Source: Rapana venosa (taxonomy: Eukaryota; Mollusca; Gastropoda; Neogastropoda; Muricidae). From it: a DNA stretch of 64,000 nt. This document shows positions 1 through 10,704 of this stretch, in pieces; position 1 is the first letter of the stretch; every line of letters starts with the position of its first letter. The stretch lies in the NCBI GenBank assembly GCA_028751875.1, contig CM054141.1, positions 66,165,090 through 66,229,089 of the forward strand, read 5' to 3'. Position numbers and translations under genes: made by a program. A model generated the notes under the pieces. That model searched no databases and had not been told where the DNA came from. It saw only the letters and a program-made list of their open reading frames with translations.

Positions 1-76
<76 letters not shown>
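1..76. repeat. (GATA)n microsatellite
   Basis: A perfect AGAT tetranucleotide array runs from the window's left edge, so its true length is unknown. Confidence 0.98.
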
Positions 77-178
77 GAGTCCTGCTTTCAGTTTAAAGGC
101 CAAGGACTGCCATTAGTCACCTAGACCTAGACTTTACAAAAGCAGCATATTTTCATAAGATTTCATTATTCCACCATA

Positions 179-180
<2 letters not shown>

Positions 181-209
<29 letters not shown>

Positions 210-305
210 GGAACTTATATAGCGCTATATCTTGCAAAGACAAATCAAAGCGCATGCATTCAACCTAATCTTACACAGTCATGCAATCAATGATAAATAA
301 TCAAA
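181..305 (-). mobile_element. 3' end of CR1-like LINE, (ATT)n-tailed
   Basis: An (AAT)n run is followed by a GGAACTTATATAGCGCTATA block and an AAATCAAAGCGC motif. This is the reverse complement of the 3' terminus of the CR1-like LINE at 36258-38845. Only the last 120 bases or so are present, so it is a heavily 5'-truncated insertion. Confidence 0.8.
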
Positions 306-838
306 AGTTTAAACAAACAGATTCCACCATAAATCATCATCCTGTGTGAGAGGGTCAGAGACACTGGCCAAAAAGCACAGAATACAGGTGATCCAGTAAC
401 AAGAATAAGAATTGTATGCCGCCTGTGTGTTAGATGGGTCAACCAGAGGCAAACATAAAGGGAGAGCAGCATGCGTGTACTCGGGTGGAAAACATTTTAT
501 TCAAAACTTGAAGAAAGGTTCCAATATCTTCATAATGGTAGACAATTACATTTAAAACCTGAGAACACGCTTTTAAGTGGCACACCTTCCTGCAGAGGAC
601 AGAAGGTTATTATAGTTCATCGAAGCTTTGTGTGTGTGTGTGTGTGTGTGTGTGTCGATTCACCTAGTTTTCAGACAAAATGAGTGAATTTAATGAATGA
701 TAAAAAGGTGTCATTTGAGGAGTGGCAACTGTAGGCATAGGCGAGGACTTGTCAGAACAGATCAGACTTTATGTATAATTATGTGTGAATAGGATGGGTC
801 TTGCTTTTATTTTCTTTCTTTGCACTCGGTTGCCACAT
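306..838. other. No gene seen; short (GT)n at 629-655
   Basis: I see no coding signal or known repeat here apart from a (GT)n run of about 27 bases. Confidence 0.6.
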
Positions 839-891
839 TCTCTCTCTCCATCGCTCTCTCTCCATCGCCTCTCTCTCTCTCTCTCTCTCTC
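839..891. repeat. (TC)n microsatellite, 5' flank of LINE
   Basis: TC-rich tract interrupted twice by CCATCG, pure from about 871. It ends exactly where the LINE 5' end begins with a run of five G. Confidence 0.9.
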
Positions 892-1124
892 GGGGGTCAA
901 GGTCAAATGGCGGATGGCATAGCGTCGCTCTCTCTCTCATTGCAATTAATTTGTTAAAATCTTGTTAATTAAGGACCATGGGGTGTTCTCTGCAGCTGTA
1001 TCGAATGGCTATAGGCCTTTTCTTTTGGACTCTGTTAAAAATTTCGTCAAGGAAAGCTTTCATAGCATCAAATCGAGTGAAAGGACTTCGTTTGTTCAGT
1101 TTCTCTGCTAAAATGGCTGTTAGC

Positions 1125-1175
1125 ACTCTGCTGCTTATGTTGCTGATGGCAGGAGTCGAACCAAATCCCGGTCCA
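1125..1175 (+). other. 2A-like ribosome-skipping motif in ORF1
   Basis: ORF1 residues 50-66 read as a hydrophobic run (TLLLMLLMAG) followed by VEPNPGP. Active 2A peptides have the consensus D-x-E-x-N-P-G-P with a Leu-rich stretch before it; here the D position is G. Skipping would occur between G (1170-1172) and P (1173-1175) and release a leader of 20 or 65 residues, depending on the start used. 2A-like motifs at LINE N-termini are known from sea urchin and trypanosome elements. Whether this variant works cannot be seen from sequence. Confidence 0.7.
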
Positions 1176-2040
1176 TCACCCAGTGACAGACAAACAAACA
1201 GCAAAGATGGTGATGATGATCGTGCATCGCATACAGGTGACAGCAATTTCCAACAGCAATTCGATCGTGTGTTTAGTGCTATTAACGAATTTTCTCGAAC
1301 TGTTTCGCACATGACAAGCAAGTTTTCCGATCTCGAATCAATGCAAAAGGAGATGAAAACTCACTTAGATAAACGTCTGGATGATATGTCAAGCTTTGTG
1401 CACAGCAAGTTTACTGAAATGGAGGAGGGACAGAATGTTCTGCATTTGGACATTGACGCTCTGGCAAACAAGTGTGATGAACTGGAGTCTTGCCTCTCAC
1501 ACCTTGAAAAAAGAACTGTAAAGATGGAGAAGGAGCATCAGATGACTGACAGCTTACGCCGGCGTTACAACCTGCTGTTCTTTGGTCTTCCATGTCGAGG
1601 TGACTCATGGGAATCGTGTGAAGCGAAGGTGAAAGACTTGATTTACTATGATATGAAGCTGAAAGAGCCAGTGGCCATAGAACAAGCTCGTCCAGTGGGG
1701 CCAGCCATTCTGGTTCGTTTCCAGTCATTGAAACAACGAGACAGAGTACTCCAACATGCTAGAGTACTCAAGGAAATCCAGTCACCTGTGTATGTGCGAG
1801 AGGATTTCTCTGCTACAGTACGCCAGAAACGGGCTGGTTTAGTACCTCTCATGAAACAAATGCGCCATGATGGAATAAGAGCCAGACTTCGGAACGACAA
1901 GCTGGTTACAGAACGTGGCACTTATGCATTCGACCTGGAGAAGCAGGAGTACCAGAAGCTGGAGAGCGGACCAACACCGGGACGCCAGAGGAGGGTTTGG
2001 CAGACAAACAGAGAAGCAGACGATCACCACACGGACCAAC

Positions 2041-2312
2041 AGCAGCGGTCTGAGGGTCAGCGACAGCAGCGGTCTGAGGGTCAGTGACAGCAGCGGTCTG
2101 AGGGTCAGCGACAGCAGCGGTCTGAGGGTCAACGGTCTGAGGGTCAGCGACAGCAGCGGTCTGAGGGTCAGCGGTCTGAGGGTCAGCGACAGCAGCGGTC
2201 TGAGGGTCAGCGACAGCAGCGGTCTGAGGGTCAGCGACAGCAGCGGTCTGAGGGTCAGCGACAGCAGTGGTCTGAGGGTCAGTGACAGCAGCGGTCTGAG
2301 GGTCAGCGACAG
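2041..2312 (+). repeat. 24-bp in-frame tandem repeat inside ORF1
   Basis: Units of GGTCTGAGGGTCAGCGACAG plus CAGC (24 bases), with several shortened 15-base units. All lengths are multiples of three, so the ORF1 frame is kept; it encodes QQRSEGQR repeats. Two units carry CAGTGACAG in place of CAGCGACAG, which creates the ORF1 stops. Confidence 0.95.
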
Positions 2313-2750
2313 CCAGCATCATCCAATTATGAAGGCAACCACCCATCTGTTAGCCCACATACTCAGACAAAAAGCCACACCAACATTCACAGCTCACAAA
2401 ACCACAAACAACACATCCATCAACATAGTGCGACAGACAATTATAGACACACACACATTCGGTCAGTTGCAAGTAGAAGACATTCACTGCACACACAGAG
2501 ATGGCCTTTCAGGGAGAATGCTGGTCATGGTTTTGGTCGTGGCAGAGGACCAGGATCACCAGAACTGTCCCCCACCGATACACCATGCCAGAGAGCGGAG
2601 GTGGGGAACCAAAATGATTTCCCACGTGCGTCAGACAATGAAGAAATGGACAATACAAGTGTAGGTTATGGTGATGTGGATGACCTGAATGATGATAAAA
2701 GTTCAACTTACTTAGCCAATACCGAGTGGAGATGATGGGAAGGCCTGCCC

Positions 2751-5700
2751 ATGTCAAATGCTCAGGTACCTTTCAAACTGCTCAACCTTAATGTAGCAGG
2801 ACTTGCATCCAAACTGGTAAGCGGTGACTTTATTAACTTTATTAATTCCTTTGATGTGGTGTGCCTTACAGAAACTTATGTGGATCAAGAGTTTGATCTT
2901 CATCTATTCAAGGACTTTGATGTGTTTAACTCCCCAGCTAAAAAGCTCAGTAAGCAGGGAAGAAAAAGTGGGGGTGTTGTTGTTCTTGTGAAGAAACTTC
3001 TTGCCAAGCATTTTGAAGAGATTTCTGTAAACTATTCAAATATGATTGTTCTGAAAATGTCTAAAGATTTATTTCATTTAGACAAACCTGTCTTGTGTTT
3101 GTTTGTGTACATCCCCCCACGTGACTCACCTGTGTATACCATGACAAATGATGGGGTTGGGATAGAAATCATTGAGCACTGTGTAGCTGATGTATTAAAT
3201 GCAGAGTCTGATATGTACATACTAATGACTGGAGACTTTAACGCACGTACTGGGCAGGAAAATGGCAAGATTATGACTGACTGTTTAAGCACCAGCAGTG
3301 AAGATGAAAATGTATTTGTGCGTACTTCGCGAGATGAGGGCTTCAATGGATTTGGTACTCAGTTGTTATCATTGTGTGATATTTTAGATTGCTCTATACT
3401 AAATGGAGTAAAGTTGTTTGGCTTTGATGACAGTGAAACTTTCATTTCCAATACTGGATCAAGCACTGTAGATTATTTTATTGTATCAAACAGTTTGTGT
3501 TACAATGATTTTTTGGTCTCTCTTATTGTGGACACTACATATGTTGAGTCAGATCATTTACCTGTTATTTTGATGCTCAAGAGTGTTCTCAATATAAATT
3601 CTGACAGCAATACAGGGCAGAATGTACAACCGTTTGAGAAGCTTTTATGGGATAATGAAAAAGTTGGGGTATTCTTAGAGTCGTTAACTTCAACTATTAA
3701 CCAAGGTAATTTAGAAAAGGCAAGGTCACTTATCAAGTTAGACATTGACAATGCATTAGAGGAATTTAATGAATGTCTAAAAACTGCAAGCAAATGTATG
3801 ATGAAGAGGGTTAAGACTAACAATGGTAAATGAGAAGCTCGCTGGTTTGATAAAGAGTGTTTTGATTTGAGGAAGGAAGCAAGGGCGAAAATGCGCAGAT
3901 TTAAAAGAACACAACGTACAGTAGATCGTCAAAATGCCGTTCAGGCTAGGACTGAATATCGTAAAGTTCTAAGAGCTAAGAAACAAAGTTTTAAGTCAAG
4001 TGCAACTCAATATCTAGCTGACAACATAACAGACCCAAAACTCTTTTGGAGAGAAGTTAATATAACTTTAGGTCTTGGGAAAAAGAAACAGGCAAGTAAT
4101 CAGATTACTAAGGAAGACTGGTTTAAACACTTTAAGAATGTTTTTAATGCTGGTTGTAGCTCAGAGGAAGAAACTTTCCCGAATGACACCCTCCCTTTTG
4201 TCGAGGAGCTTGATAATCCTATCTCCAAGCATGAAGTCTTAACATCAATAAAGAAATTAAAAATGGGAAAAGCTTGTGGTTTTGACAATGTTTTTGCAGA
4301 AATGTTGAAGTCAGCAGACAAGTTACTGTTAGAGTTTATTACTGAATTTTTCAATGAAATTTTTTTGAATGGCAAGTATCCAACTATTTGGACCAGAGCT
4401 ATTGTTGTGCGGATACACAAAAAGGGATCAGTAGATGTAGCTGATAATTATAGAGGAGTGTCACTGCTTAGTGTTATGGGTAAATGTTATACTGCTATTC
4501 TAAAAAAGAGACTTTACAACTGGTTAGAAGACCATGACAAAATTCCAGAAAATCAGGCTGGTTTTAGGAAAGGTTACTCCACAACAGACCATATATTTAC
4601 TCTGTATTCAGTCATTCAGAAAAGCTTATCTAAAAAGAAAGGAAAACTATATGTTGCATTTGTAGATTTGTCCAAGGCCTTTGATTCTGTTCAACGAAGC
4701 ATAATGATAAAGGCTTTGAGCAACGCTGGCACATCTTCTGTATTTCTAAATTCCATTAAATCAATTTACAGGGAAGTAATGTCATGTGTCAGAGTAAACA
4801 ACAGTTATACAGACTTGTTTGAATGTCCACGGGGTTTGCGCCAAGGTTGTGTTCTAAGTCCCACATTGTTTTCGGTGGTAATAAATGAGTTAGTGATATG
4901 TCTAGAAGATCAGGGGAAACATGGAATACAACTGCTACCAGGTTTGGCTGAATTATTTATTCTACTATTTGCAGATGATCTCGTGTTGTTGTCTTGCACA
5001 CCAAATGGACTACAAAACCAGATTAACTGTATGCTTAAAGTATGTACTGATCTTGGTCTGAAAATTTACAAAGATAAGACAAAAGTTATGGCTTTCAGAA
5101 AAGGAGGATTTCTAGGTAGGAGTGAGAAGTGGTTTGTTGACGGTGTTCCTGTAGAAGTGGTGAACAAATATGTGTATCTAGGCTTTACCTTTACAACCAC
5201 CATGAGTTTGAATGAAAATGCCAAACACCTTGCAAAAAAGGGCAAAAGAGCGCTATTTGATATTGTCAGAATATATAACCAATATAATAATATGTCTAGG
5301 AAAACATTTTTCAAAATATTTGACACTAAAATTCAACCAATTCTTCTGTATTCTTCTGAAGAGTGGGGCATTTTATCTGAAAATCATCTGGTTGAGTCAG
5401 TACATTTATTCGCTTGCAAGAGATTTTTAAATGTTTCCAGCCGCACTCCAAATAAAATGATATATGGTGACCTCGGGAGGTATCCTTTACAAATCAACTG
5501 CCGCATGCGTGCAGTTAAATATTGGCTTCGTATACTTAAAATGGATTATACTCGACTTCCAAAACAAGCTTATCAAATGCTGATGAGCTTAGACGAATCT
5601 GGTAAAATAAACTGGGTTTCTAAGCTTAAACATATGTTACAAAGTGTTGGGTTTGGGTATGTTTGGATAAATCAAAGAGTTCATAACGAGAGGTATTTCT

Positions 5701-6170
5701 TGCTATCATTTAAGCAGAAACTCTTGGACGTGTACATGCAAGAATGGATGACAAGTGTTTGTAACAGTGACAGATTTAATCTTTACGCGTGTTTCAAGTC
5801 TTCCCTTATCCCAGAAACTTATTTAGGTTGTGTGCAGCAAAAGTGTTTTAGAGACATTCTTATTCGAGTACGGCTTGGAATCAGTGACCTCCGAATCCAT
5901 AAGAATCGTTATGTGTGTGCAGATAATATAAACAATGAATGTCCATTTTGTCCAGGGTCAGAAGAAAATGAACTTCATATGTGTTTTCAGTGTGACACAT
6001 ACTCTACTTTAAGACCAAACATGCTAAAGGAGATTCCCAATCATTTTCAGAAAGCAAAGTATGTGAGTCTTATGGCCACCCAGAATGTGTCAATAATCCG
6101 ACAATTAGCATGGTTTTTGTACAAAGCCTTCAAACTCAGAGACAGTAAACTCAGTCTCCAGTATACATAG
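2751..6170 (+). pseudogene. LINE ORF2: endonuclease and reverse transcriptase, one TGA
   Basis: About 1,138 residues in one frame with a single TGA at 3831-3833. Residues 1-290 form an APE-type endonuclease with LNLNVAGL (11-18), TGDFNAR (160-166) and SDHLPV (267-272). The reverse transcriptase follows with MGKACGFDN, NYRGVSLLS, VDLSKAFDSV, LRQGCVLSP and FADD (4968-4979), then YLGFTF and a long thumb/connection region. Near the C-terminus CPFC...ELHMCFQC (about 5939-6000) is a zinc-knuckle-like motif. The TGA falls just before EARWFDKEC, the usual endonuclease-RT linker, so it is a point nonsense change in an otherwise intact protein. An ATG at 3867 could in principle restart the RT portion. 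The start at 2751 is chosen because TGA 2733-2735 closes the frame upstream. Confidence 0.93.
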
Positions 6171-6308
6171 AATTTTGCAAATCTTGATGTCATTTATTCA
6201 TATGTGGTTTCTTTCACTTTCATTGGTGTCACTTTTCTTGATATATGCATTCATGTGTCTGTAGACATTTATGTACCCCATGAAAATGGGCAGAGGCCTA
6301 AATTCATT

Positions 6309-6343
6309 AAACATTGTCATTGTCATTGTCATTGTCATTGTCA

Positions 6344-6346
<3 letters not shown>
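6309..6346 (+). repeat. (CATTGT)n 3' tail of the LINE
   Basis: About six hexamer units end in CATTA and run straight into (TC)n. Simple tandem tails of this kind mark the priming end of many LINEs. The same hexamer ends a SINE tail at about 52210-52230. Confidence 0.85.

Positions 6347-6404
<58 letters not shown>
6347..6404. repeat. (TC)n microsatellite, 3' flank of LINE
   Basis: About 58 bases of nearly pure TC start directly after the LINE tail. Confidence 0.95.
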
Positions 6405-6408
<4 letters not shown>

Positions 6409-6689
6409 GCTCTTTCTCTCCGTTTGCACATATCATTGTCACGTTTTTTTAGAAGTTGTATTTCTGTTCTCTACTATTTTGCTAGTTAGTAAGATAACAC
6501 ATTTTAATCTTACGCGTCACTGCTCGTGCTCCTATCTGTCAGCCCAGTACCGAAGATGAAGCAGCTCTGTGCAGTGGTCAGTTTCAGCTGTTTCTGTCGG
6601 AGGTCCAGACCTTTGGGTCAGATTTGACGTCTGACCTCTTGACTGACCTGGACATTCCTGGAGGATGTGTATCAAAGGGTTTTCCCCGT

Positions 6690-6975
6690 TCCTCGGCTAA
6701 CACTACGAGGTTCACCCATGTTCGGATTTTGCGTATGTGACCGTTCTTACCACCACTAAGGTAGCCGCATTCCGATGTGGGAGATGGTGTCTAAATACGA
6801 CAGCAGTGTGCATGCACCTTTTTTTGTTTAATTGCCATCTGCTCCTACCGGCACAAAGCTGACTGCTCTTCCCAAAGGAGGAACGGGTTCTTGCCGTGCG
6901 TGCAGTATATTATGCGTGCGTTTGCACACGAGGCCTCGGTTCATTATCTAATCCGAAGGATTGTTTTGGAGTTGA
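6690..6975 (-). mobile_element. SINE-A copy, tail type 2
   Basis: Minus-strand copy of the commonest SINE body in this window (landmarks on this strand: ACCGGCACAAAG, GCCTCGGTTCATTATCTAATC). Its 3' tail contains AAGGTAGCCGCATTCCGA as read on the plus strand. The tRNA-like head is missing. Confidence 0.75.
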
Positions 6976-6984
6976 GTAGTAGCG

Positions 6985-7115
6985 TCTCTGCTTTCCAGTG
7001 GACCACGGGGAGTGGAGGAAGCTGGTTGCAAAATCTTCAGTGGTGCCTCCACGGTCTACAAGACTACGAGGTAGGTGAAGATGAAGGTGAAGGGGTAGCA
7101 ACACAAGGACACTCA
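6985..7115 (+). mobile_element. 3' end of RTE-type LINE (fragment)
   Basis: Translates as GEWRKLVAKSS followed by a basic end, the C-terminus typical of RTE-like ORF2 proteins, and then a GATGAAGGTGAAG-rich tail. It matches the fragments at 46660-46885 and 48715-49220. Confidence 0.7.
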
Positions 7116-7590
7116 CTGACGGGTTTAGATTTGTTTGTGTGACAGACGTAGCAGTAATTAGTTCTCGTTCAGAATGACTATCGAAAACCAGTAGCAAACA
7201 AATAATTATAAATTGTGTAAAAGACATAGCCAAGCCTGTCTTTATGTCTGTAATGTATCTATCTAGACAGGCATCTCTCAAATAACTTGACACATTCAAA
7301 AACTATCAGAGTCCGATGGTGCAGACAAAATCAGACATTTTTCAGTACGAGTGGATGGTGGATGTTCAGTCTGTTATTCGTTTATTCATTTGTTCTTATC
7401 TTGCTTTACGATCAATGTCGGTCGAACAACGAACGTAGGAAAAATCTCCAGAAGCCAAGGAACTGAGGTCTAGGCTTTCTGAACCTGTAGGCATTTACTA
7501 CGTCCTTTATATGTTATGTACATCTGAATAAAAAGACTGCAATTTTGCTGCTTGATTGCTTGACATTTCTAGAGTTTGTTTTTTGTTTCA
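7116..7590. other. No gene or repeat recognised
   Basis: Unique-looking sequence without coding signal. Confidence 0.5.
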
Positions 7591-7594
7591 AATA

Positions 7595-7906
7595 ACACGG
7601 CTGGCAGGTCCACAGGAACCCCTTCTCACCATCGTCAAGAAGAAAAAGCTGACATGGTTCGGCCACGTCACCCGCCACAACACTCTGCCAAAAACAGTAC
7701 TGCAGGGAACACTCGAAGGTGGCAGAAAGAGGGGAAGACAGAACAAGTCATGGATGGACAACATCAGAGAATGGACCAGGATGAATGACTCGGCACTACT
7801 GCGCAGAGCCGAGGACCGAGATGGATGGAGGAGGCTTACCGCGGCATCGTCTTTCGTGTCTCCTCCACGACCGCCAAGGTCACGGGTCTGCTGATGATGA
7901 TGACAC
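7595..7906 (+). mobile_element. 5'-truncated RTE-type LINE, 3' end with (TGA)n tail
   Basis: An open frame of about 100 residues contains LTWFGHVTRHN, GRKRGRQNKSWMDNIREW and EDRDGWRRL, the usual RTE-like ORF2 C-terminus. The stop codon at about 7892 runs into TGATGATGATGA, so there is almost no 3' UTR. No clear target-site duplication was found. Confidence 0.85.
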
Positions 7907-8637
7907 TGGGAAATGACATGTCAGAGTCTTCTGCCACTACTCCCATGTAGTTTCCTTTTCAAGTGTTTCCACCATGTATTGTGTAACATGCTATAGCCTA
8001 CATGGATGGATTTTTATGCTGAGAGCCTCGTTGGAATGCTTAGCTCCACAACTTGCTATTCTGTCAACTTGTTTCTGTAATTAAAGTAGATAGCACAATC
8101 CTAGGAAATCCAGCAAAAAGTCACACCAGTGCCTCATAACATCAGAAAACGAATTAGCTGACCAATCTCAATTTTGTGTGTATGTGCGTGTTTATTAGTG
8201 TGTATGTGTGTGCATGCACATGCGCGTGTGTGTATGTAAGAGCAAACATACAAAATATCACACGTTGTGTGCATGCAAGCAAATGCATCAAACTCTCTAC
8301 ATTCATTCTACTGTAGGCGAATGGCCACAGCGTGTCATCGATCACCTTCTGCCTCTACACAAAGACGCAGAGCTGACACAGCCAGCACTGCACCGTGTCA
8401 CAGGATTAGAATCCATCATAAATCACTGCCTTGTGTCAGTGAGGGAGGGGGGGGGGTTGAGAAGCAATACTCTGACACAACAGGCATGCGGTGCACCACA
8501 AACCATGTATTAATTTTATACACCCCCGCTAACGTGTTTAATGGTTTGGAACACCCGTGAAAATGACATGTGCATTCGTGTGTATTAGCAAGTCTGGTGT
8601 CAAGAAAACAAATGTGTTGACTATTTTTATATTTAGC
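7907..8637. other. No gene recognised; interrupted (GT)n near 8175-8235
   Basis: Only degenerate GT runs and a G-run at 8447-8455 stand out. Confidence 0.5.
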
Positions 8638-8638
8638 A

Positions 8639-8796
8639 GATAACTTTTATAAAGTGTAAAATATGTTGTGTGTGTGGCATACCAAACTGATAACTTTTAT
8701 AAAGTGTAAAATATGTTGTGTGTGTGTGTGGCATACCAAACTGATAACTTTTATAAAGTGTAAAATATGTTGTGTGTGTGTGTGGCATACCAAACT
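8639..8796 (+). repeat. Three-copy tandem repeat, 50-54 bp
   Basis: Three units begin GATAACTTTTATAAAGTG at 8639, 8689 and 8743. They differ mainly in the length of an internal GT run. Confidence 0.95.
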
Positions 8797-8940
8797 ACCT
8801 TAGACATGAGATCATAGTTTTGGGATGCTATTTGTTTCTATGTTGTTCTTTTGGGCGCAGTTTTTATGAAGACTAGGTAAGGGGTGAAACAGTGTCTATC
8901 TTGGGAGTGGTCATATGTAATTAAAGATCAGCATCTGTAT

Positions 8941-9266
<326 letters not shown>

Positions 9267-9360
9267 TCCTTATGACATACAGTCAACATGAACAAACAGA
9301 AATATCCACACACTATAACAGAGATTTATTTCGCCAATAGACATCGAAAGCTCTGAAAAC

Positions 9361-9445
9361 AGACCAGGACAACAAAGGCCATCACTGTAGCGTGTAAACA
9401 CTGCTTTCAGTGTCACATGCAGGCACACAGACAGAGGGAGGGGGA
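9361..9445 (+). repeat. Dispersed repeat H, copy 1
   Basis: ACAACAAAGGCCATCACTGT, AGCGTG and a CAGACAGAGGGAGGGG end match 17449-17530 on this strand and, more weakly, 24535-24605 on the other. All three adjoin purine-rich sequence. Confidence 0.55.
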
Positions 9446-9999
9446 GGGGCGCAGACTGGGTGGAGGCAGAGGGAAGGGCTGGGGACTTGGCTGAGGGACT
9501 ACACCCCTGTCAGGCCTGTCAGCCTCCACAATGGGGAGCAGCCAGGTGGTGACAGGCAGAGCTCAGCAGAGAAAGGTTAGCTTGAGCCTTCACACCGCCT
9601 TGAAAGTGATCGTCTGCCACCAAACTCCACAACAAGAAGGGAGACCTACAGTAGAATAAAAGGCTGTTTACATTGGAGGAGGATATAACATGGCCTTTGA
9701 GAGTGTTTATGTATTAGGGGGGTTAAAGTCTACAACGAATTGTGGATTTTTTGCATTTCAATGAGATTTTAGTAACCTGAAACTTCAGAAGTGATAAAGT
9801 GAGGCTCAACGTCAATCATTTGTGTAGTTTTTCCTAGTTAGCGGAGAAATGGAATCTGTGCAAACAAAACGGCAAGATGTTTAAAACCCATGAAGCAACT
9901 TTTCTGAAGATGATTATGAATATATTCAGAACCAACATTGACTTGAAAATGATATGTACACAGTTTTTCTGTTCACCCTGTGTAAACCTTTGTCATTCA
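9446..9999. other. No gene recognised
   Basis: Unique-looking sequence with GA-rich patches and no coding signal. Confidence 0.5.
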
Positions 10000-10000
10000 G

Positions 10001-10245
<245 letters not shown>

Positions 10246-10680
10246 CGTGTATACGTGCGTGCTTACAGATGCGTGTGTTTGTGTCTATCTGTGTGCCTAC
10301 TGTCGCACACACACACACACACACCGGTAAACATGCATTAAAGTTGTGTGCATTCGAAGAAGCATATCGGATTTTGTCCATGTATTCCCCTTTCGATTCA
10401 ACATCCAGATCCTCCCTCGCCCTTGTCCTTCTGAGCATACACCTTCCTTCAGCTGACACCACCAGCACTGGGTCACCAGATCAGACACAAGCATAAATCA
10501 CCACCTTCAACGACAGGGGGTAGGGCTTCTGCCGACAAAGCCAGCAGATAATGCCGGCAGTCTATCAACAAGCAACGGAGATGTAGGCCGCCACCAAGGC
10601 GTTTCATGGTTTCAACAGAAACACAACGAGTCGTCAAAGTGGCATGTGTGTCCATGCAGAAAATTGCCTCTCGCTTCTTG
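10246..10680. other. No gene recognised; short (AC)n at 10305-10324
   Basis: No coding or repeat family identified in this stretch. Confidence 0.5.
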
Positions 10681-10704
10681 CTCCCCCCCCCCCCCCCCCC
10701 CCCC
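10681..10704. repeat. poly-C run
   Basis: About 23 consecutive C, close to the practical limit of reliable base calling. Confidence 0.9.

Larger units (their letters stand above)
978..2735 (+). pseudogene. LINE ORF1 protein, two in-frame TGA
   Basis: Nucleic-acid-binding ORF1 protein of the LINE, about 585 codons in one frame. It has a 2A-like leader (residues 50-66), an acidic linker, a probable coiled coil (about 90-186), and an RRM-like domain starting at YNLLFFGLP (about 187-255). A basic C-terminal domain like that of L1 ORF1p (about 255-320) comes next. A Q/R/S/E/G repeat region and a His/Gln-rich tail with GRGRGPG follow. TGA codons at 2085-2087 and 2283-2285 both fall in the repeat at a CAG-CGA-CAG context, where neighbouring units read CGA; each looks like a CpG transition. 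Past them the same frame stays open to TGA 2733-2735, 15 bases before ORF2. A second ATG at 1113 has a better context (AAAATGG) and would put the 2A motif at the very N-terminus. Domain calls are by eye. Confidence 0.85.
892..6346 (+). mobile_element. Near full-length two-ORF LINE with 2A-like leader
   Basis: This non-LTR retrotransposon is about 5.45 kb. It has a short 5' UTR (892-977), ORF1 (978-2735), ORF2 (2751-6170), a 3' UTR of about 140 bases and a (CATTGT)n tail (about 6311-6346). ORF2 has an APE-type endonuclease, a reverse transcriptase with FADD, and a C-terminal CxxC...H...C knuckle; I see no RNase H. The whole coding part has only three in-frame stops, all TGA, and no frameshift, so the insertion is probably young. 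A (TC)n tract lies on both sides, so a target-site duplication cannot be read. By eye the clade is uncertain (I/Vingi-like or CR1/L2-like). A related element lies at 10815-13880 on the other strand. Confidence 0.95.

Noticed and set aside
1915..2664. 249-codon frame overlapping ORF1 (SSGLRVSD repeats)
   Set aside because: It is the +1 reading of the 24-bp repeat; the ORF1 frame explains the domain sequence before it and stays open after it.
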